Origin: Fulvimonas sp. R45
Lineage (GTDB): Bacteria > Pseudomonadota > Gammaproteobacteria > Xanthomonadales > Rhodanobacteraceae
Length of the DNA stretch: 64,000 nt
Direction: 5' to 3'
Assembly: GCF_030504985.1 (NCBI RefSeq)
Contig: NZ_JASERU010000017.1
Coordinates: forward strand, 1-64,000
The position numbers were made by a program, and so were the translations under genes. Numbering within the stretch: the stretch's first letter is position 1; each line of letters begins with the position of its first letter. Positions 11,797 through 20,643 of this stretch are shown here, piece after piece. The notes under the pieces are model-generated. The model did no database searches and was not told the origin of the DNA. It saw only the letters and a list, made by a program, of their open reading frames with translations.

Positions 11797-12870
11797 ATGC
11801 ACGGCAGGCTGTGGATGATCGCGGTGCTGGCCCTGGCCGGCCTGCAGGCGGCGGCGCAGACGGTGCCCACGCCGGCCGCATCCGCCGCACGGGACCTGCC
11901 CGCGGTAGTGGTCAGCGGTGAGCTGCCCGGCCCCGGGTTGTGGAAGGTGAGCAAGGATGGCCACGTGCTGTGGATCCTCGGCACGCTCGCGCCGCTGCCG
12001 AAGAAGATGGCGTGGTCCGCGCGGCAGGTGACCGCGGTGGAGCTGGCCTCGCAGGCCGTGTTGCGGCCGCCCGGCATCGCGCTGCACGCCAAGCTGGGCT
12101 TCTTCGGCACGCTGCTGCTGTTGCCGCGGCTGATCGGCATCCGCGACGATCCCGGTGGCCGCAGGCTGGCGCAGGTGCTGCCGCCGCCGTTGTACGCGCG
12201 CTGGCAGACGCTGAAGGCGCAGTACCTCGGGCGCGATCGCGGCGTGGAGAAGTACCGCCCGATCTTCGCCGGGCTCAAGCTCTACCAGGCGGCCATCAAG
12301 CGGGCCGGGCTCGACGACCGCGACGTGGCGCGCAAGCGGGTGGAGAAGCTGGCTAGGCAGCACGACATTCCGCTGGTGAAGACCGACTACGTGGTCGCCA
12401 TCGCCGATCCGAAGGCGGCGCTGAAATCGTTCCGCCACGGCAGCATGGACGACCTGGCCTGCTTCGGGCAGATGCTGGACCGCGTCGAGTACGGCGTGCC
12501 GAACATGCAGGCGCGCGCCAACGCCTGGGCCACCGGCGACATCGACACCCTGGCGCGGCTGCCGCGCGACCATGCCGGGCAAGCCTGCGCCGACGCGCTG
12601 AGCGGGGCCGCCTTCGCGCGCCAGCAGGGCCTCGACGACCTGCCGGAAAAGCTGGCGCGGAGCTGGATGGCGGCGGCGGTCCAGGCGCTGGCGCAGCACC
12701 GCAGCACGCTGGCGCTGCTGCCGATGCGCGACCTGCTGGCGCCGGACGGCTACCTCGCCCGGCTGCGGGCAGGGGGCTATACGGTCGAATCGCCCGGGGC
12801 CCAGGACGCATCGCCGGCCGATGCCGGCAGCGCTGCGTCGCCGGCGGCTCCGGCTTCGGTCACGCGTTGA
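11797..12870 (+). CDS. TraB/GumN family protein, secreted
   Basis: A 357-residue protein starting at the ATG at 11797, which follows AGGGAGGGA and opens a clean signal peptide ([21 protein letters not shown]). The mature part begins with [19 protein letters not shown], the characteristic first block of the TraB/GumN (PF01963) fold. That family contains putative metal-dependent (Tiki-like) proteases; GumN lies near xanthan genes in Xanthomonas but is not essential for xanthan. The exact substrate is unknown. It is convergent with the HAD gene downstream. An in-frame upstream start exists but would bury the signal peptide. Confidence 0.85.
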   Translation: MHGRLWMIAVLALAGLQAAAQTVPTPAASAARDLPAVVVSGELPGPGLWKVSKDGHVLWILGTLAPLPKKMAWSARQVTAVELASQAVLRPPGIALHAKLGFFGTLLLLPRLIGIRDDPGGRRLAQVLPPPLYARWQTLKAQYLGRDRGVEKYRPIFAGLKLYQAAIKRAGLDDRDVARKRVEKLARQHDIPLVKTDYVVAIADPKAALKSFRHGSMDDLACFGQMLDRVEYGVPNMQARANAWATGDIDTLARLPRDHAGQACADALSGAAFARQQGLDDLPEKLARSWMAAAVQALAQHRSTLALLPMRDLLAPDGYLARLRAGGYTVESPGAQDASPADAGSAASPAAPASVTR

Positions 12871-12943
12871 TGGCCGGCGGTCGCGAAGCGGGGCTGTTCG
12901 TTTCCGGCGGCGCCGCGCGTGCCGCGCCACCGGACGCGCCGGC

Positions 12944-13621
12944 TCAGTCGCGCGCCGCCACCTCGTCGATGTGGCGCAGCAGGTCGGCCGGGTCGTCGTA
13001 CACGCGGAAGGCGCCGGCGCGCTCCAGTTCGTCCTGGCCGTAGCCGCCCGACAGCAGCCCCACGCCCAGCGCGCGGGCGCGCTGGGCGGCCAGCATGTCC
13101 CAGATGCTGTCGCCGACCACCAGCGCGTGCCGGATGTCCACGCCCAGCCGTTCGGCCGCGGCCACGAACAGGTCGGGGTCCGGCTTGGCGTGGCGCACCA
13201 TGTCGCGCGTCACCACCGGCACCTTCGCCGGGTCCACGCCCAGCGCCGCGAGGTTGTGCGCGGCGGTCTCCATCCGCCCGCTGGTGGCGATCGCCCACGG
13301 CATGCGCTGCTCGGTGAGGTAGGCCAGCAGCTCGCGCGCGCCGGGCAGCGGCCGCACCGCGCCCTGCGCGTGGTAGCGGTTGAACGCCTCGGCGTGGCGC
13401 ACGCGCAGGCGTTCCAGCCGTTCCTCGGTGATCTCCAGCCCGGTCTCGCGCAGCAGGATGTTGGTGAACAGGCCGCCGCTCATGCCCACCTTGCGATGGA
13501 TGCGCCACACCGACAGCTCCACGCCCTCGCCGTCCAGCGCCTCCTTCCAGGCCAGCACGTGCTGGTACACGCTGTCGATCAGGGTGCCGTCGAGGTCGAA
13601 CAGCAGGGGCGTGCGGGACAT
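12944..13621 (-). CDS. HAD-superfamily hydrolase, phosphoglycolate phosphatase-like
   Basis: A 225-residue subclass IA HAD phosphatase. Motif I is LFDLDGTLIDS (nucleophile Asp near residue 8). Motif II is the Thr/Ser in AIATSGRME, motif III is the Lys in KPDPDLF, and motif IV is the Asp in VVGDSIWDM. An alpha-helical cap (residues about 17-85) follows motif I. Small phosphorylated metabolites (2-phosphoglycolate, sugar phosphates) are likely substrates; which one cannot be told from sequence. It lies 63 bases downstream of glucokinase in the same direction and may share its transcript. Confidence 0.88.
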   Translation of the reverse strand: MSRTPLLFDLDGTLIDSVYQHVLAWKEALDGEGVELSVWRIHRKVGMSGGLFTNILLRETGLEITEERLERLRVRHAEAFNRYHAQGAVRPLPGARELLAYLTEQRMPWAIATSGRMETAAHNLAALGVDPAKVPVVTRDMVRHAKPDPDLFVAAAERLGVDIRHALVVGDSIWDMLAAQRARALGVGLLSGGYGQDELERAGAFRVYDDPADLLRHIDEVAARD

Positions 13622-13684
13622 GAGGGACTCCGGCGCGTGGGGCGGACAAGTATGCCGCGCGGCGCGTGAACCGCGCGCGGGGTT

Positions 13685-14704
13685 TCAGTCGCGCGGCGGC
13701 AGCAGCGGCAGGCCGGCCTGCACGCGGGCCAGCGCGGCGGCGCCGAGCAGGCCGGGTTCCGGGTGCACCACGGCCACCGTGGGCACCTGTTCCATCGTCT
13801 CGCGGAAGCGGCCCTTGGCCTCGAAGCGTTCGCGGAAGCCGCCGCGGCGCAGCCATGGCAGCAGGATCGGCAGCACGCCGCCGGTGAGGTAGACGCCGTT
13901 CCAGCCGCCCAGGCTCAGCACCAGGTCGCCGGCCACGCTGCCGAAGATCCCGGCCAGCGTCTCGACGGTGCGCACGCACAACGCGTCGCTGCCGTTCTCG
14001 GCGCGCGCGGTGATGTCTTCCGGTGTGTACTCCTCGGCCGGTTCGCCGGCGATGTCGGCCAGCGCCAGGTACAGGTTGACCAGGCCGTTGCCGCAGATCA
14101 TGCGCTCGTTGGACACGCGCCCGAAGCGCGCGTTGAGGCGGTGCAGGATCTCCACGTCCTCGGCGGTGTGGGCGGCGAAGCCGGCGTGGCCGCCCTCGGT
14201 CTCCAGCACGATCCAGTGGCCCTCGCGCAGCAGCAGGCCGGCCACGCCCAGGCCGGTGCCGGGGCCCATCACCACGTAGGTCTGCGACGGCGCGTCGTCG
14301 CGCCGCGGCAGCGGCTGCGGGCCGACCGCGGTGAGGTGCGGCGCGCCCAGCAACGGCACCGCCATGCCCTGCGCGGCGAAGTCGTTGACCAGCTTCACCG
14401 AGTCCAGCGCCAGCTTCTGCTCGAGGTCGCGCGCGGACACCGCCCAGGGATTGTTGGTGATCTGCACCGTCTCGCCGTTGGCGATGCGGCCGGCGGCCGC
14501 GATGGTGGCCGAGCGCGCGGCATGGCCGGTATCAGCGAAGTACTGGCGGATGGCGTCGGCCAGGGTGTCGAAGTCACGCACCCGGTAGCGGCGCACGCTG
14601 TCCATCAGCAACGGATCGGCGCGGCCGGTGTCGGCGAGGGCGAAGCGGACGTTGGTGCCGCCCAGGTCGGCGAGCAGGGTGGGGGTGGCGTGCTGGGAAC
14701 TCAT
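13685..14704 (-). CDS. glk: Glucokinase
   Basis: A 339-residue cytosolic enzyme phosphorylating glucose with ATP, E. coli Glk family (PF02685). The N-terminal phosphate loop is LLADLGGTNVRFALAD. The catalytic Asp region is KLVNDFAAQGMAVPLLG. The nucleotide-binding MGPGTGLGVAGLL and the sugar-binding ETEGGHAGFAAH signatures are all intact. I chose the start at 14704 (MSSQHATP), preceded by AGGA, over an in-frame ATG eight codons upstream. It heads a possible two-gene unit with the HAD phosphatase and is divergent from the heme-uptake operon. Confidence 0.94.
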   Translation of the reverse strand: MSSQHATPTLLADLGGTNVRFALADTGRADPLLMDSVRRYRVRDFDTLADAIRQYFADTGHAARSATIAAAGRIANGETVQITNNPWAVSARDLEQKLALDSVKLVNDFAAQGMAVPLLGAPHLTAVGPQPLPRRDDAPSQTYVVMGPGTGLGVAGLLLREGHWIVLETEGGHAGFAAHTAEDVEILHRLNARFGRVSNERMICGNGLVNLYLALADIAGEPAEEYTPEDITARAENGSDALCVRTVETLAGIFGSVAGDLVLSLGGWNGVYLTGGVLPILLPWLRRGGFRERFEAKGRFRETMEQVPTVAVVHPEPGLLGAAALARVQAGLPLLPPRD

Positions 14705-15056
14705 GACGATCCTGGCGGGGAAATCCATACAGCGTGCCGTGCCGGGGCCGGTTCGTCCAGTCCGGAGCGCATGCGCCCGCGCATGGCCGCGGCGGCAAGG
14801 CCGCCGCGGAGGATGCGGGGTCGGCGAAAAAGCCGGCTAGACGTCCATTTGGAAAACCCGGGGAAAGCGGATTCCTGGAACGGGCCGGGGGACTGGCGCC
14901 CGTCCTGTAAATGCGATAAATTCTCATTTGCAGAAACGACCGGCCGCCCCGCGCGGGCCGCTCGCCCATCCATTCCGGCCGCCAGCCGCAGGCGCGAACC
15001 CCGCGCCTCCTTTGCCAGCAAGCCGCGTGCATTCCACGCAAGGCAGAGGATTCTTC
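14705..15056. other. Divergent promoter region glk / heme operon
   Basis: This spacer of about 350 bases between glk(-) and the TonB receptor(+) holds a 9-bp-stem hairpin (CCGCGGCGG/CCGCCGCGG, 14787-14809) and the Fur-box match at 14910-14928. A short relatively AT-rich patch (14905-14935) coincides with that match; the rest is GC-rich with no other recognisable signal. Confidence 0.6.
14910..14928 (+). promoter_or_regulatory. Fur box upstream of the heme-uptake operon
   Basis: The sequence AATGCGATAAATTCTCATT matches the palindromic Fur-box form AATGAGAATNATTCTCATT at 16 of 18 defined positions. It lies 129 bases before the receptor ATG, in the only AT-rich patch of the intergenic region. 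Repression of this operon by Fe-Fur is the natural reading; the site itself is seen, the regulation is inferred. Confidence 0.8.
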
Positions 15057-17381
15057 ATGATCGTGCGCAAGTCCCCGCTGGCCGTCCTGGTCTGCGCCAC
15101 GCTGGCCTGGCCGGCGCTGGCCGCCGAGCCGGCCCCCCCCGCTACGCCCGCCCCGGTTCCACCCGGGGCCACCGACCTGCCGCAGGTGAAGGTCACCGCG
15201 ACCGCGCCCACGATCCGGCTGGACACGCCGGGCACGGTGTCGGTGATCGGCCGGGTGCAGATGGACCGCCACCTGGTCACCACCATCCGCGACCTGGTGC
15301 GCTACGAGCCGGGCGTCTCGGTGATCGGCACGGCCGGCCGCTTCGGCCTGGACAGCTTCAACATCCGCGGCCTGTCCGGCAACCGCACGCAGATCGTGCT
15401 CGACGGCGTGTCGATGCCCGCCTCGTTCGGCGCCGACGTCGCCGGCGGCAGCTTCCGCGCCGGGCGCAACTTCATCGACCTGGACGACGTCAAGCAGGTG
15501 GAGATCGTGCGCGGGCCGGCCTCGGCGCTCGATCCGTCGGATGCGCTGGGCGGCGTGGTGCGCCTGGAGACCAAGGACCCGGCCGACTACCTCGCGCCGG
15601 GCCGGGACACCTACATCGCGCTGAAGGAGCAGTACGACAGCAGCGACCGCAGCCTGTCCTCCACCGCCACCCTGGCCGGCGGCGGCGCGCGCAACGGCAT
15701 CCTGTTCGTGATCAACCACCGCGAGGGCCACGAGACCGCCAACCAGGGCGACGTCGGCGGCAGCGGCGCCACGCGCACCCGGCCCGATCCGCTCAGCTAC
15801 GGCCTGGACGGCTTCCTCGGCAAGTACGTGCACACCGCCGCCAGCGGCCGCACCGACCGGGTGATCCTCGACGGCTCGCAGATGCGCACGCGCACCGACA
15901 GCCTTTCCGAGATCACGCCGTCCTCCGGCTACTACCGTTCCCAGGACGAGAACACGCGCGTGCGCGCCAGCGCCGGCCAGTGGTTCCCACACCTGGACTC
16001 GGTGCTGGCCGACACACTGGACTGGAACGTCTACTGGCAGAAGAGCCGCACGCGCACCCGCACCCAGACCGAGAGCGCGACGGTGGCGCGCTTCTACGAC
16101 AGCCTGCCCTTGCAGGAGAAGGTGTTCGGCGGACGCCTGGTGGCGACCAGGCATCTCGGCGACGACGCTTCGGTCAGCCAGGTCATCAGCTACGGTGCGG
16201 AAGCCTCGCGCACCCACGCGCAGTCGGCCGTCGGCGGCTACGGCATCAACAAGCTCACCGGCGCGCGCGGCAGCAGCAGCGCCTTCCTGCCCGGCGACTA
16301 CCCGCTGCACCTGATCCCGGAAAGCGACACCAACCGCTATTCGGTCTTCGGCCAGGACCAGATCGGCCTGTTCGGCGGACGGCTGGAGATCACCCCCGGC
16401 CTGCGCGCCGACCGCTACGAATACCAGCCCGACGACGACGCCCTGTACCTGGCCTACAACCCGGGCTACGTGCAGGCCAACTACGGGAAGAACCACGTCT
16501 CGCCCAAGCTGGGCGTGGTGTGGCACCTGAGCGACGCGCTGAGTGCCTATGCCGACTACGCCTACGGCTTCCGTCCGCCGCTCTACAGCGAAATCGCCGG
16601 TTCCTGGAACGAGCAGCCGATCCCCGGCATCAACATCGCCTTCCTGCCCAACCCCGACCTGAAGTCCGAAACCAGCCGCGGCGCCGAGATCGGCCTGCGC
16701 GGCAAGGGCGACGCCGGCTGGTTCAGCGTGGCCGCCTACTACAACCGCTACCGCGACTTCATCTGGTCGGGCTACGAACTGGATCCGTCGCAGGTGCCGG
16801 CCTGGGCGCAGCAGATGTCGCCGGGCGCGTTCTTCAGCCAGTATTTCCGCGCGGTCAATGCGCGCAAGGCCACCATCCGGGGCGTCGAGGCCAGCGGCGT
16901 GCTGCGGCTGGGCGATTTCACCGATGCGCTCGGCGGCTGGTCGCTGCACGGCAGCGCGGCGGTGGCCAGCGGCCGGCTGATCCAGCCCGGCGATACCGGC
17001 TACAGCCCGCTCAACACGGTCGATCCGGCCAAGCTGGTGCTGGGTGTCAGCTATGACGCGGCGAACTGGGGCGCGGAACTGGTCGGCACCGCCGTGCGCC
17101 GGCACAGCCGGCTCAGCGATCCAGCCACGTTCCGCCCGCCGGGCTACGGCACGCTCGACCTCTACGCGCACTACACGCCGGTCGCGAACCTGGAGCTGTA
17201 CGCCGGCATCAGCAACCTCACCGACCGCACCTACTGGGACTGGGGCAACTTGAACGGCGGCGCGCTGGGCAACCTGGTCAGCGGCAACGGCGTCAACGAC
17301 GCCGGCCCCGGCAGCCTGCCGGTCGACCGCCTCAGCATGCCCGGCCGCAGCGTCAGCGTGGCCGCGAAGCTCGCCTTCTGA
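15057..17381 (+). CDS. hmuR: TonB-dependent heme/hemoglobin receptor
   Basis: A 774-residue outer-membrane receptor importing heme with TonB energy. It has a signal peptide MIVRKSPLAVLVCATLAWPALA and a plug domain beginning near LPQVKVTATAPTIRLDTPGTVSVIG and running past IVRGPASALDPSDALGGVV. A 22-strand barrel ends in Phe (VAAKLAF). The segment YGFRPPLYSEIAG followed by NPDLKSETS corresponds to the FRAP/NPNL region of heme receptors. The start at 15057 has an AGGCAGAGGA ribosome site. It is the first gene of a five-gene operon (16-base gap to hmuS). The symbol is by analogy. Confidence 0.9.
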   Translation: MIVRKSPLAVLVCATLAWPALAAEPAPPATPAPVPPGATDLPQVKVTATAPTIRLDTPGTVSVIGRVQMDRHLVTTIRDLVRYEPGVSVIGTAGRFGLDSFNIRGLSGNRTQIVLDGVSMPASFGADVAGGSFRAGRNFIDLDDVKQVEIVRGPASALDPSDALGGVVRLETKDPADYLAPGRDTYIALKEQYDSSDRSLSSTATLAGGGARNGILFVINHREGHETANQGDVGGSGATRTRPDPLSYGLDGFLGKYVHTAASGRTDRVILDGSQMRTRTDSLSEITPSSGYYRSQDENTRVRASAGQWFPHLDSVLADTLDWNVYWQKSRTRTRTQTESATVARFYDSLPLQEKVFGGRLVATRHLGDDASVSQVISYGAEASRTHAQSAVGGYGINKLTGARGSSSAFLPGDYPLHLIPESDTNRYSVFGQDQIGLFGGRLEITPGLRADRYEYQPDDDALYLAYNPGYVQANYGKNHVSPKLGVVWHLSDALSAYADYAYGFRPPLYSEIAGSWNEQPIPGINIAFLPNPDLKSETSRGAEIGLRGKGDAGWFSVAAYYNRYRDFIWSGYELDPSQVPAWAQQMSPGAFFSQYFRAVNARKATIRGVEASGVLRLGDFTDALGGWSLHGSAAVASGRLIQPGDTGYSPLNTVDPAKLVLGVSYDAANWGAELVGTAVRRHSRLSDPATFRPPGYGTLDLYAHYTPVANLELYAGISNLTDRTYWDWGNLNGGALGNLVSGNGVNDAGPGSLPVDRLSMPGRSVSVAAKLAF

Positions 17382-17396
17382 CGGAGGGACGATCCG

Positions 17397-18497
17397 ATGG
17401 ACGATACCGCGATGTTGAACGAACCCGCCGCGCCGAAGGCGCAGGCGATGCCGCCGCTGCAGCTCCAGCAGGCCTGGCAGCGCCTGCGCGAGAGCGAACC
17501 CAACCTGCGCGCGCGCGACCTCGCCGAGCGGCTGGGCGTGAGCGAGGGCGAACTGGTCGCCAGCCGCTGCGGCGACGGCGTGATCCGGCTGGACGGGCCG
17601 TGGGCGGACCTGATCCGCGCGCTGCCCGCGCTGGGCCGGGTGATGATCCTCACCCGCAACGACAGTTGCGTGCACGAGAAGAAGGGCTGCTTCGACCACG
17701 TCGACCTCGGCCCCGCGATGGGCGTGGTGCTGAACGGCGCGATCGACCTGCGTGTCTTCCTCACCCACTGGAAGTCCGGTTTCGCGGTGCGCGAGGCGTC
17801 GCACGGGCGCCAGTTGCAGAGCCTGCAGTTCTTCGACGGCGACGGCCGCGCGGTGCACAAGGTGTATCGCACGGACGACACCGATGCGGCGGCCTGGAAC
17901 AGCCTGGTCGGCGGTTTCGCGGCGGCGGTGCAGTCGCCGCTGCTCGAGGTGCGCAGCGTGGCCGACCCGCTGCCGCGGCTGCTGCACGACGACGCGGTGG
18001 CGCTGGACAGCCTGCGCGCCGGCTGGCGCGCGATGCGCGACCCGCACGATTTCTACGCCTTGCTGAAGCGCCACAAGGTGACCCGTGCGCAGGCGCTGCG
18101 CCTGGTCGGCCCGGAGTTCGCGCGGCCGGTGGGCAAGGGCGCGATCCGCACCGTGCTGCACGTGGCCGCCACCGACGGCCTGCCGATCATGGTGTTCACC
18201 GGCTCGCCCGGCGTGGTGCAGATCCACACCGGCCCGGTGCGCAACGTCCGCACCGTGGGCCCGTGGCTCAACGTGCTCGACGAGGACTTCAACCTGCACC
18301 TGCGCGAGGACCACGTCGCCGAGAGCTGGGTGGTGAAGAAGCCCACCCCGGACGGCGCGGTCACCTCGCTGGAACTGTACGACGCGCAGGGCGGGCAGAT
18401 CGTGCAGGTGTTCGGCGAGCGCAAGCCCGGCGTGCCGGAGCGGGACGACTGGCGGGCGCTGGCCGACGGCCTGCCCGCGGCGGAGGTCGCCGCATGA
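17397..18497 (+). CDS. hmuS: Cytosolic heme-trafficking/degrading protein HmuS/HemS
   Basis: A 366-residue member of the HemS/ShuS/HmuS family, which binds heme delivered by the ABC importer and in some species degrades it. The two tandem structural repeats of the family are visible: residues about 30-190 (AWQRLRESEPNLRARDLAERLGVSEGELVAS) and about 200-360 (LRAGWRAMRDPHDFYALLKRHKVTRAQALRLVG). Repeat 2 ends with WVVKKPTPDGAVTSLELYDAQG, a conserved block. It is translationally coupled to hmuT by an ATGA overlap at 18494-18497. Confidence 0.92.
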   Translation: MDDTAMLNEPAAPKAQAMPPLQLQQAWQRLRESEPNLRARDLAERLGVSEGELVASRCGDGVIRLDGPWADLIRALPALGRVMILTRNDSCVHEKKGCFDHVDLGPAMGVVLNGAIDLRVFLTHWKSGFAVREASHGRQLQSLQFFDGDGRAVHKVYRTDDTDAAAWNSLVGGFAAAVQSPLLEVRSVADPLPRLLHDDAVALDSLRAGWRAMRDPHDFYALLKRHKVTRAQALRLVGPEFARPVGKGAIRTVLHVAATDGLPIMVFTGSPGVVQIHTGPVRNVRTVGPWLNVLDEDFNLHLREDHVAESWVVKKPTPDGAVTSLELYDAQGGQIVQVFGERKPGVPERDDWRALADGLPAAEVAA

Positions 18498-19585
18498 ACC
18501 GCCGCGCTTTTCTCCTCCCCCTGCGTGCAGGGGGAGGCCGGGAGGGGGTGCAACCTCGCGGCGAGCTTGGGGGACCCCTCCCCAACCCTCCCCTGCAAGC
18601 AGGGGAGGGAGCCAGGCGTGGGCGTGGATTCGCTTTTCTCCTCCCCCTGCGTGCAGGGGGAGGTTGGGAGGGGGTGCAACCTCGCGGCGAGCTTGGGGGA
18701 CCCCTCCCCAACCCTCCCCTGCAAGCAGGGGAGGGAGCCAGGCGTGGGCGCTGGCTGCTGGCGGTGGCGATGTCGCTGCTGCCGCTGTGCGCCGTCGCCG
18801 CCACGCCCACGCGCATCGTCGCGCTGGGCGGCGACATCACCGAGATCGTCTACGCGCTGGACGCGCAGTCGTCGCTGGTCGGCGTGGACAGCACCAGCGA
18901 ATGGCCCGAGGCGGCGCACAAGCTGCCCGACGTGGGCTACGTGCGCCAGCTTTCCGCCGAGGGCGTGCTGTCGCTGCGTCCGCAACTGGTGCTGGCCACC
19001 GCCGACGCCGGCCCGCCGCAGGTGCTGGAACAACTGCGCGAGGCCGGCGTGCGCATCGAGCACATGCCGGTGTCGCACACGCCGGATGGCGTGCTGGACA
19101 AGCTGCGCCGCGTCGGCCGCATCCTCGGCCGCGAGGACGCGGCGGAACGGCTGGCGAAGCGGCTCGAGGCCGACTACGCCACGCTCGCCGGGCGCGTGGC
19201 GAAGATGGCGTACCACCCGCGCGTGGTGTTCCTGCTGTCGGCCGGCTCCGGCAGCCCGATGGCGGCGGGCCGCGACACCGCGGCGACGCACGCGATCGCG
19301 CTGGCGGGCGGCGTCGATCCGGCGGACAGCTTCACCGGCTACAAGGCGGTCTCGGCCGAGGCGCTGGTGGCGCTGGCGCCGGACGTGATCGTGCTGATGC
19401 ACGAGCGCGAGCAGGCGCTGGGCGGCGTCGACGGCGTGCTGAAGCTGCCCGGCGTGGCGCAGACGCCGGCCGGCCGCGCGCGGCGCATCGTGTTCGTGGA
19501 CGGCCAGGCGCTGCTCGGCTTCGGCCCGCGCAACGCCGACCGCGAACTGGCGCTGCAGCGCGCACTGGCGTCCGTGCGGCCATGA
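18494..19585 (+). CDS. hmuT: Periplasmic heme-binding protein HmuT with repeat-derived N-terminal extension
   Basis: A 363-residue substrate-binding protein of the heme ABC importer. The conserved part starts at TPTRIVALGGDITEIVYALD (about residue 104). It carries the heme-ligand Tyr context DVGYVRQLSAEGVLSL and ends ALLGFGPRNADRELALQRAL. Oddity: the coupled ATG at 18494 is followed by two in-frame copies of the 126-bp dispersed palindromic element (42 codons each), adding about 82 residues before the hydrophobic signal segment RRGRWLLAVAMSLLPLCAVAA. Without them the N-terminus would be an ordinary signal peptide of about 20 residues. Candidate internal starts (GTG 18764, ATG 18770) would cut into the hydrophobic core. 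Export may be affected. Confidence 0.88.
   Translation: MNRRAFLLPLRAGGGREGVQPRGELGGPLPNPPLQAGEGARRGRGFAFLLPLRAGGGWEGVQPRGELGGPLPNPPLQAGEGARRGRWLLAVAMSLLPLCAVAATPTRIVALGGDITEIVYALDAQSSLVGVDSTSEWPEAAHKLPDVGYVRQLSAEGVLSLRPQLVLATADAGPPQVLEQLREAGVRIEHMPVSHTPDGVLDKLRRVGRILGREDAAERLAKRLEADYATLAGRVAKMAYHPRVVFLLSAGSGSPMAAGRDTAATHAIALAGGVDPADSFTGYKAVSAEALVALAPDVIVLMHEREQALGGVDGVLKLPGVAQTPAGRARRIVFVDGQALLGFGPRNADRELALQRALASVRP
18507..18758. repeat. Tandem in-frame element A copies inside hmuT
   Basis: Two nearly identical units of exactly 126 bp (18507-18632 and 18633-18758; similarity of the second fades after 18750) each contain both palindromic cores of element A. Because 126 is a multiple of three and each unit is open in this frame, the hmuT reading frame is preserved through both. 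Each unit is translated as a Gly/Pro/Arg-rich segment starting FLLPLRAGGG. Confidence 0.9.
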
Positions 19586-20643
19586 ACGCCGTCGCGCTGC
19601 CGCGCCCGCGCGCGCGCTCCACGCGCCGCTTCGCGCTGGCGGGGCTGGCCGGGCTGCTGCTGCTCGCCGTGGTGGCGGGGCTGGCCTGCGGCGCGATGCG
19701 CCTGGGCGCCGCCGAGGTGGTCGGCGCCCTGTGGCGCTGGCTGGCCGGCCGTCCCGCGCGGGGCGACGACATGGTGGTGCTGATGCTGCGCCTGCCGCGC
19801 GTGCTGATGGCCACGCTGGTCGGCGCCGCGCTGGCGGTGAGCGGCGCGACCATGCAAGGGCTGTTCCGCAACCCGCTGGTCGAGCCGGGGCTGGTCGGCG
19901 TCTCCGCCGGCTCGGCGCTGGGCGCGATCGGGATGATCGTGCTGGGCGGCGGTCTGCTCGCCACCGCGCCGACCCTGCTGGCCTCGTTCGGCATCGCGCT
20001 GGCCGCGTTCGCGGGCGGCCTGGCGTCCACCCTGCTGGTCTACCTGCTGGGCCGGCGCCGGCCTGGCATGGCGATGCTGCTGCTGGCCGGGGTGGCGATC
20101 AACGCCATCGCGATGGCGGGCGTGGGCCTGCTCACCTACCTCGCCAACGAGCACCAGTTGCGCGACCTCAGCTTCTGGACCCTGGGCAGCCTGGGCGGCA
20201 CCGACTGGGTGCGGCTGGCCGCGGTGGCGCCGGCGATGCTGCTGCCGGTGCTGCTGCTGCCGCGCCGCGCGCGCGCGCTCAACGCGCTGCTGCTGGGCGA
20301 GCAGGAAGCGGCGCTGCTCGGCTTCCAGCCGGCGCGGCTGCGGCGCGAGCTGATCGCGCTGGTGGCGCTGGCGACCAGCGCGGCGGTGGCGATGTGCGGC
20401 GTGATCGGCTTCGTCGGCCTGGTGGTGCCGCACGTGCTGCGCCTGCTGTGGGGGCCGGACCACCGCCTGCTGCTGCCCGCCTCCGCGCTGGCCGGCGCCA
20501 CCCTGGTGATCGGCGCGGACATGGCGGCGCGCGTGGTCGTGGCGCCGGCCGAGCTGCCGATCGGCGTGCTCACCGCGCTGCTGGGCGGGCCGTTCTTCCT
20601 GTGGCTGCTGCTGCGCACGCGGATCGGCGAGGCGCCGGCATGA
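19582..20643 (+). CDS. hmuU: Heme ABC transporter permease HmuU
   Basis: A 353-residue inner-membrane permease of the FecCD/BtuC family, with about ten hydrophobic segments. Conserved blocks are RLPRVLMATLVGAALAVSGA, followed by MQGLFRNPLVEPGLVGVSAG near residues 80-105, and CGVIGFVGLVVPHVLRLLWG near 265-290. The latter contains the cytoplasmic loop that contacts the ATPase. It overlaps hmuT by ATGA (19582-19585) and the next gene likewise, indicating translational coupling. With HmuT and HmuV it forms the inner-membrane heme importer. Confidence 0.94.
   Translation: MNAVALPRPRARSTRRFALAGLAGLLLLAVVAGLACGAMRLGAAEVVGALWRWLAGRPARGDDMVVLMLRLPRVLMATLVGAALAVSGATMQGLFRNPLVEPGLVGVSAGSALGAIGMIVLGGGLLATAPTLLASFGIALAAFAGGLASTLLVYLLGRRRPGMAMLLLAGVAINAIAMAGVGLLTYLANEHQLRDLSFWTLGSLGGTDWVRLAAVAPAMLLPVLLLPRRARALNALLLGEQEAALLGFQPARLRRELIALVALATSAAVAMCGVIGFVGLVVPHVLRLLWGPDHRLLLPASALAGATLVIGADMAARVVVAPAELPIGVLTALLGGPFFLWLLLRTRIGEAPA

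Noticed and set aside
13763..17056. Very long plus-strand open frame spanning glk antisense and the receptor region
   Set aside because: It is out of frame with the clear TonB receptor and antisense to glucokinase. Its amino-acid composition is that of a shadow frame.
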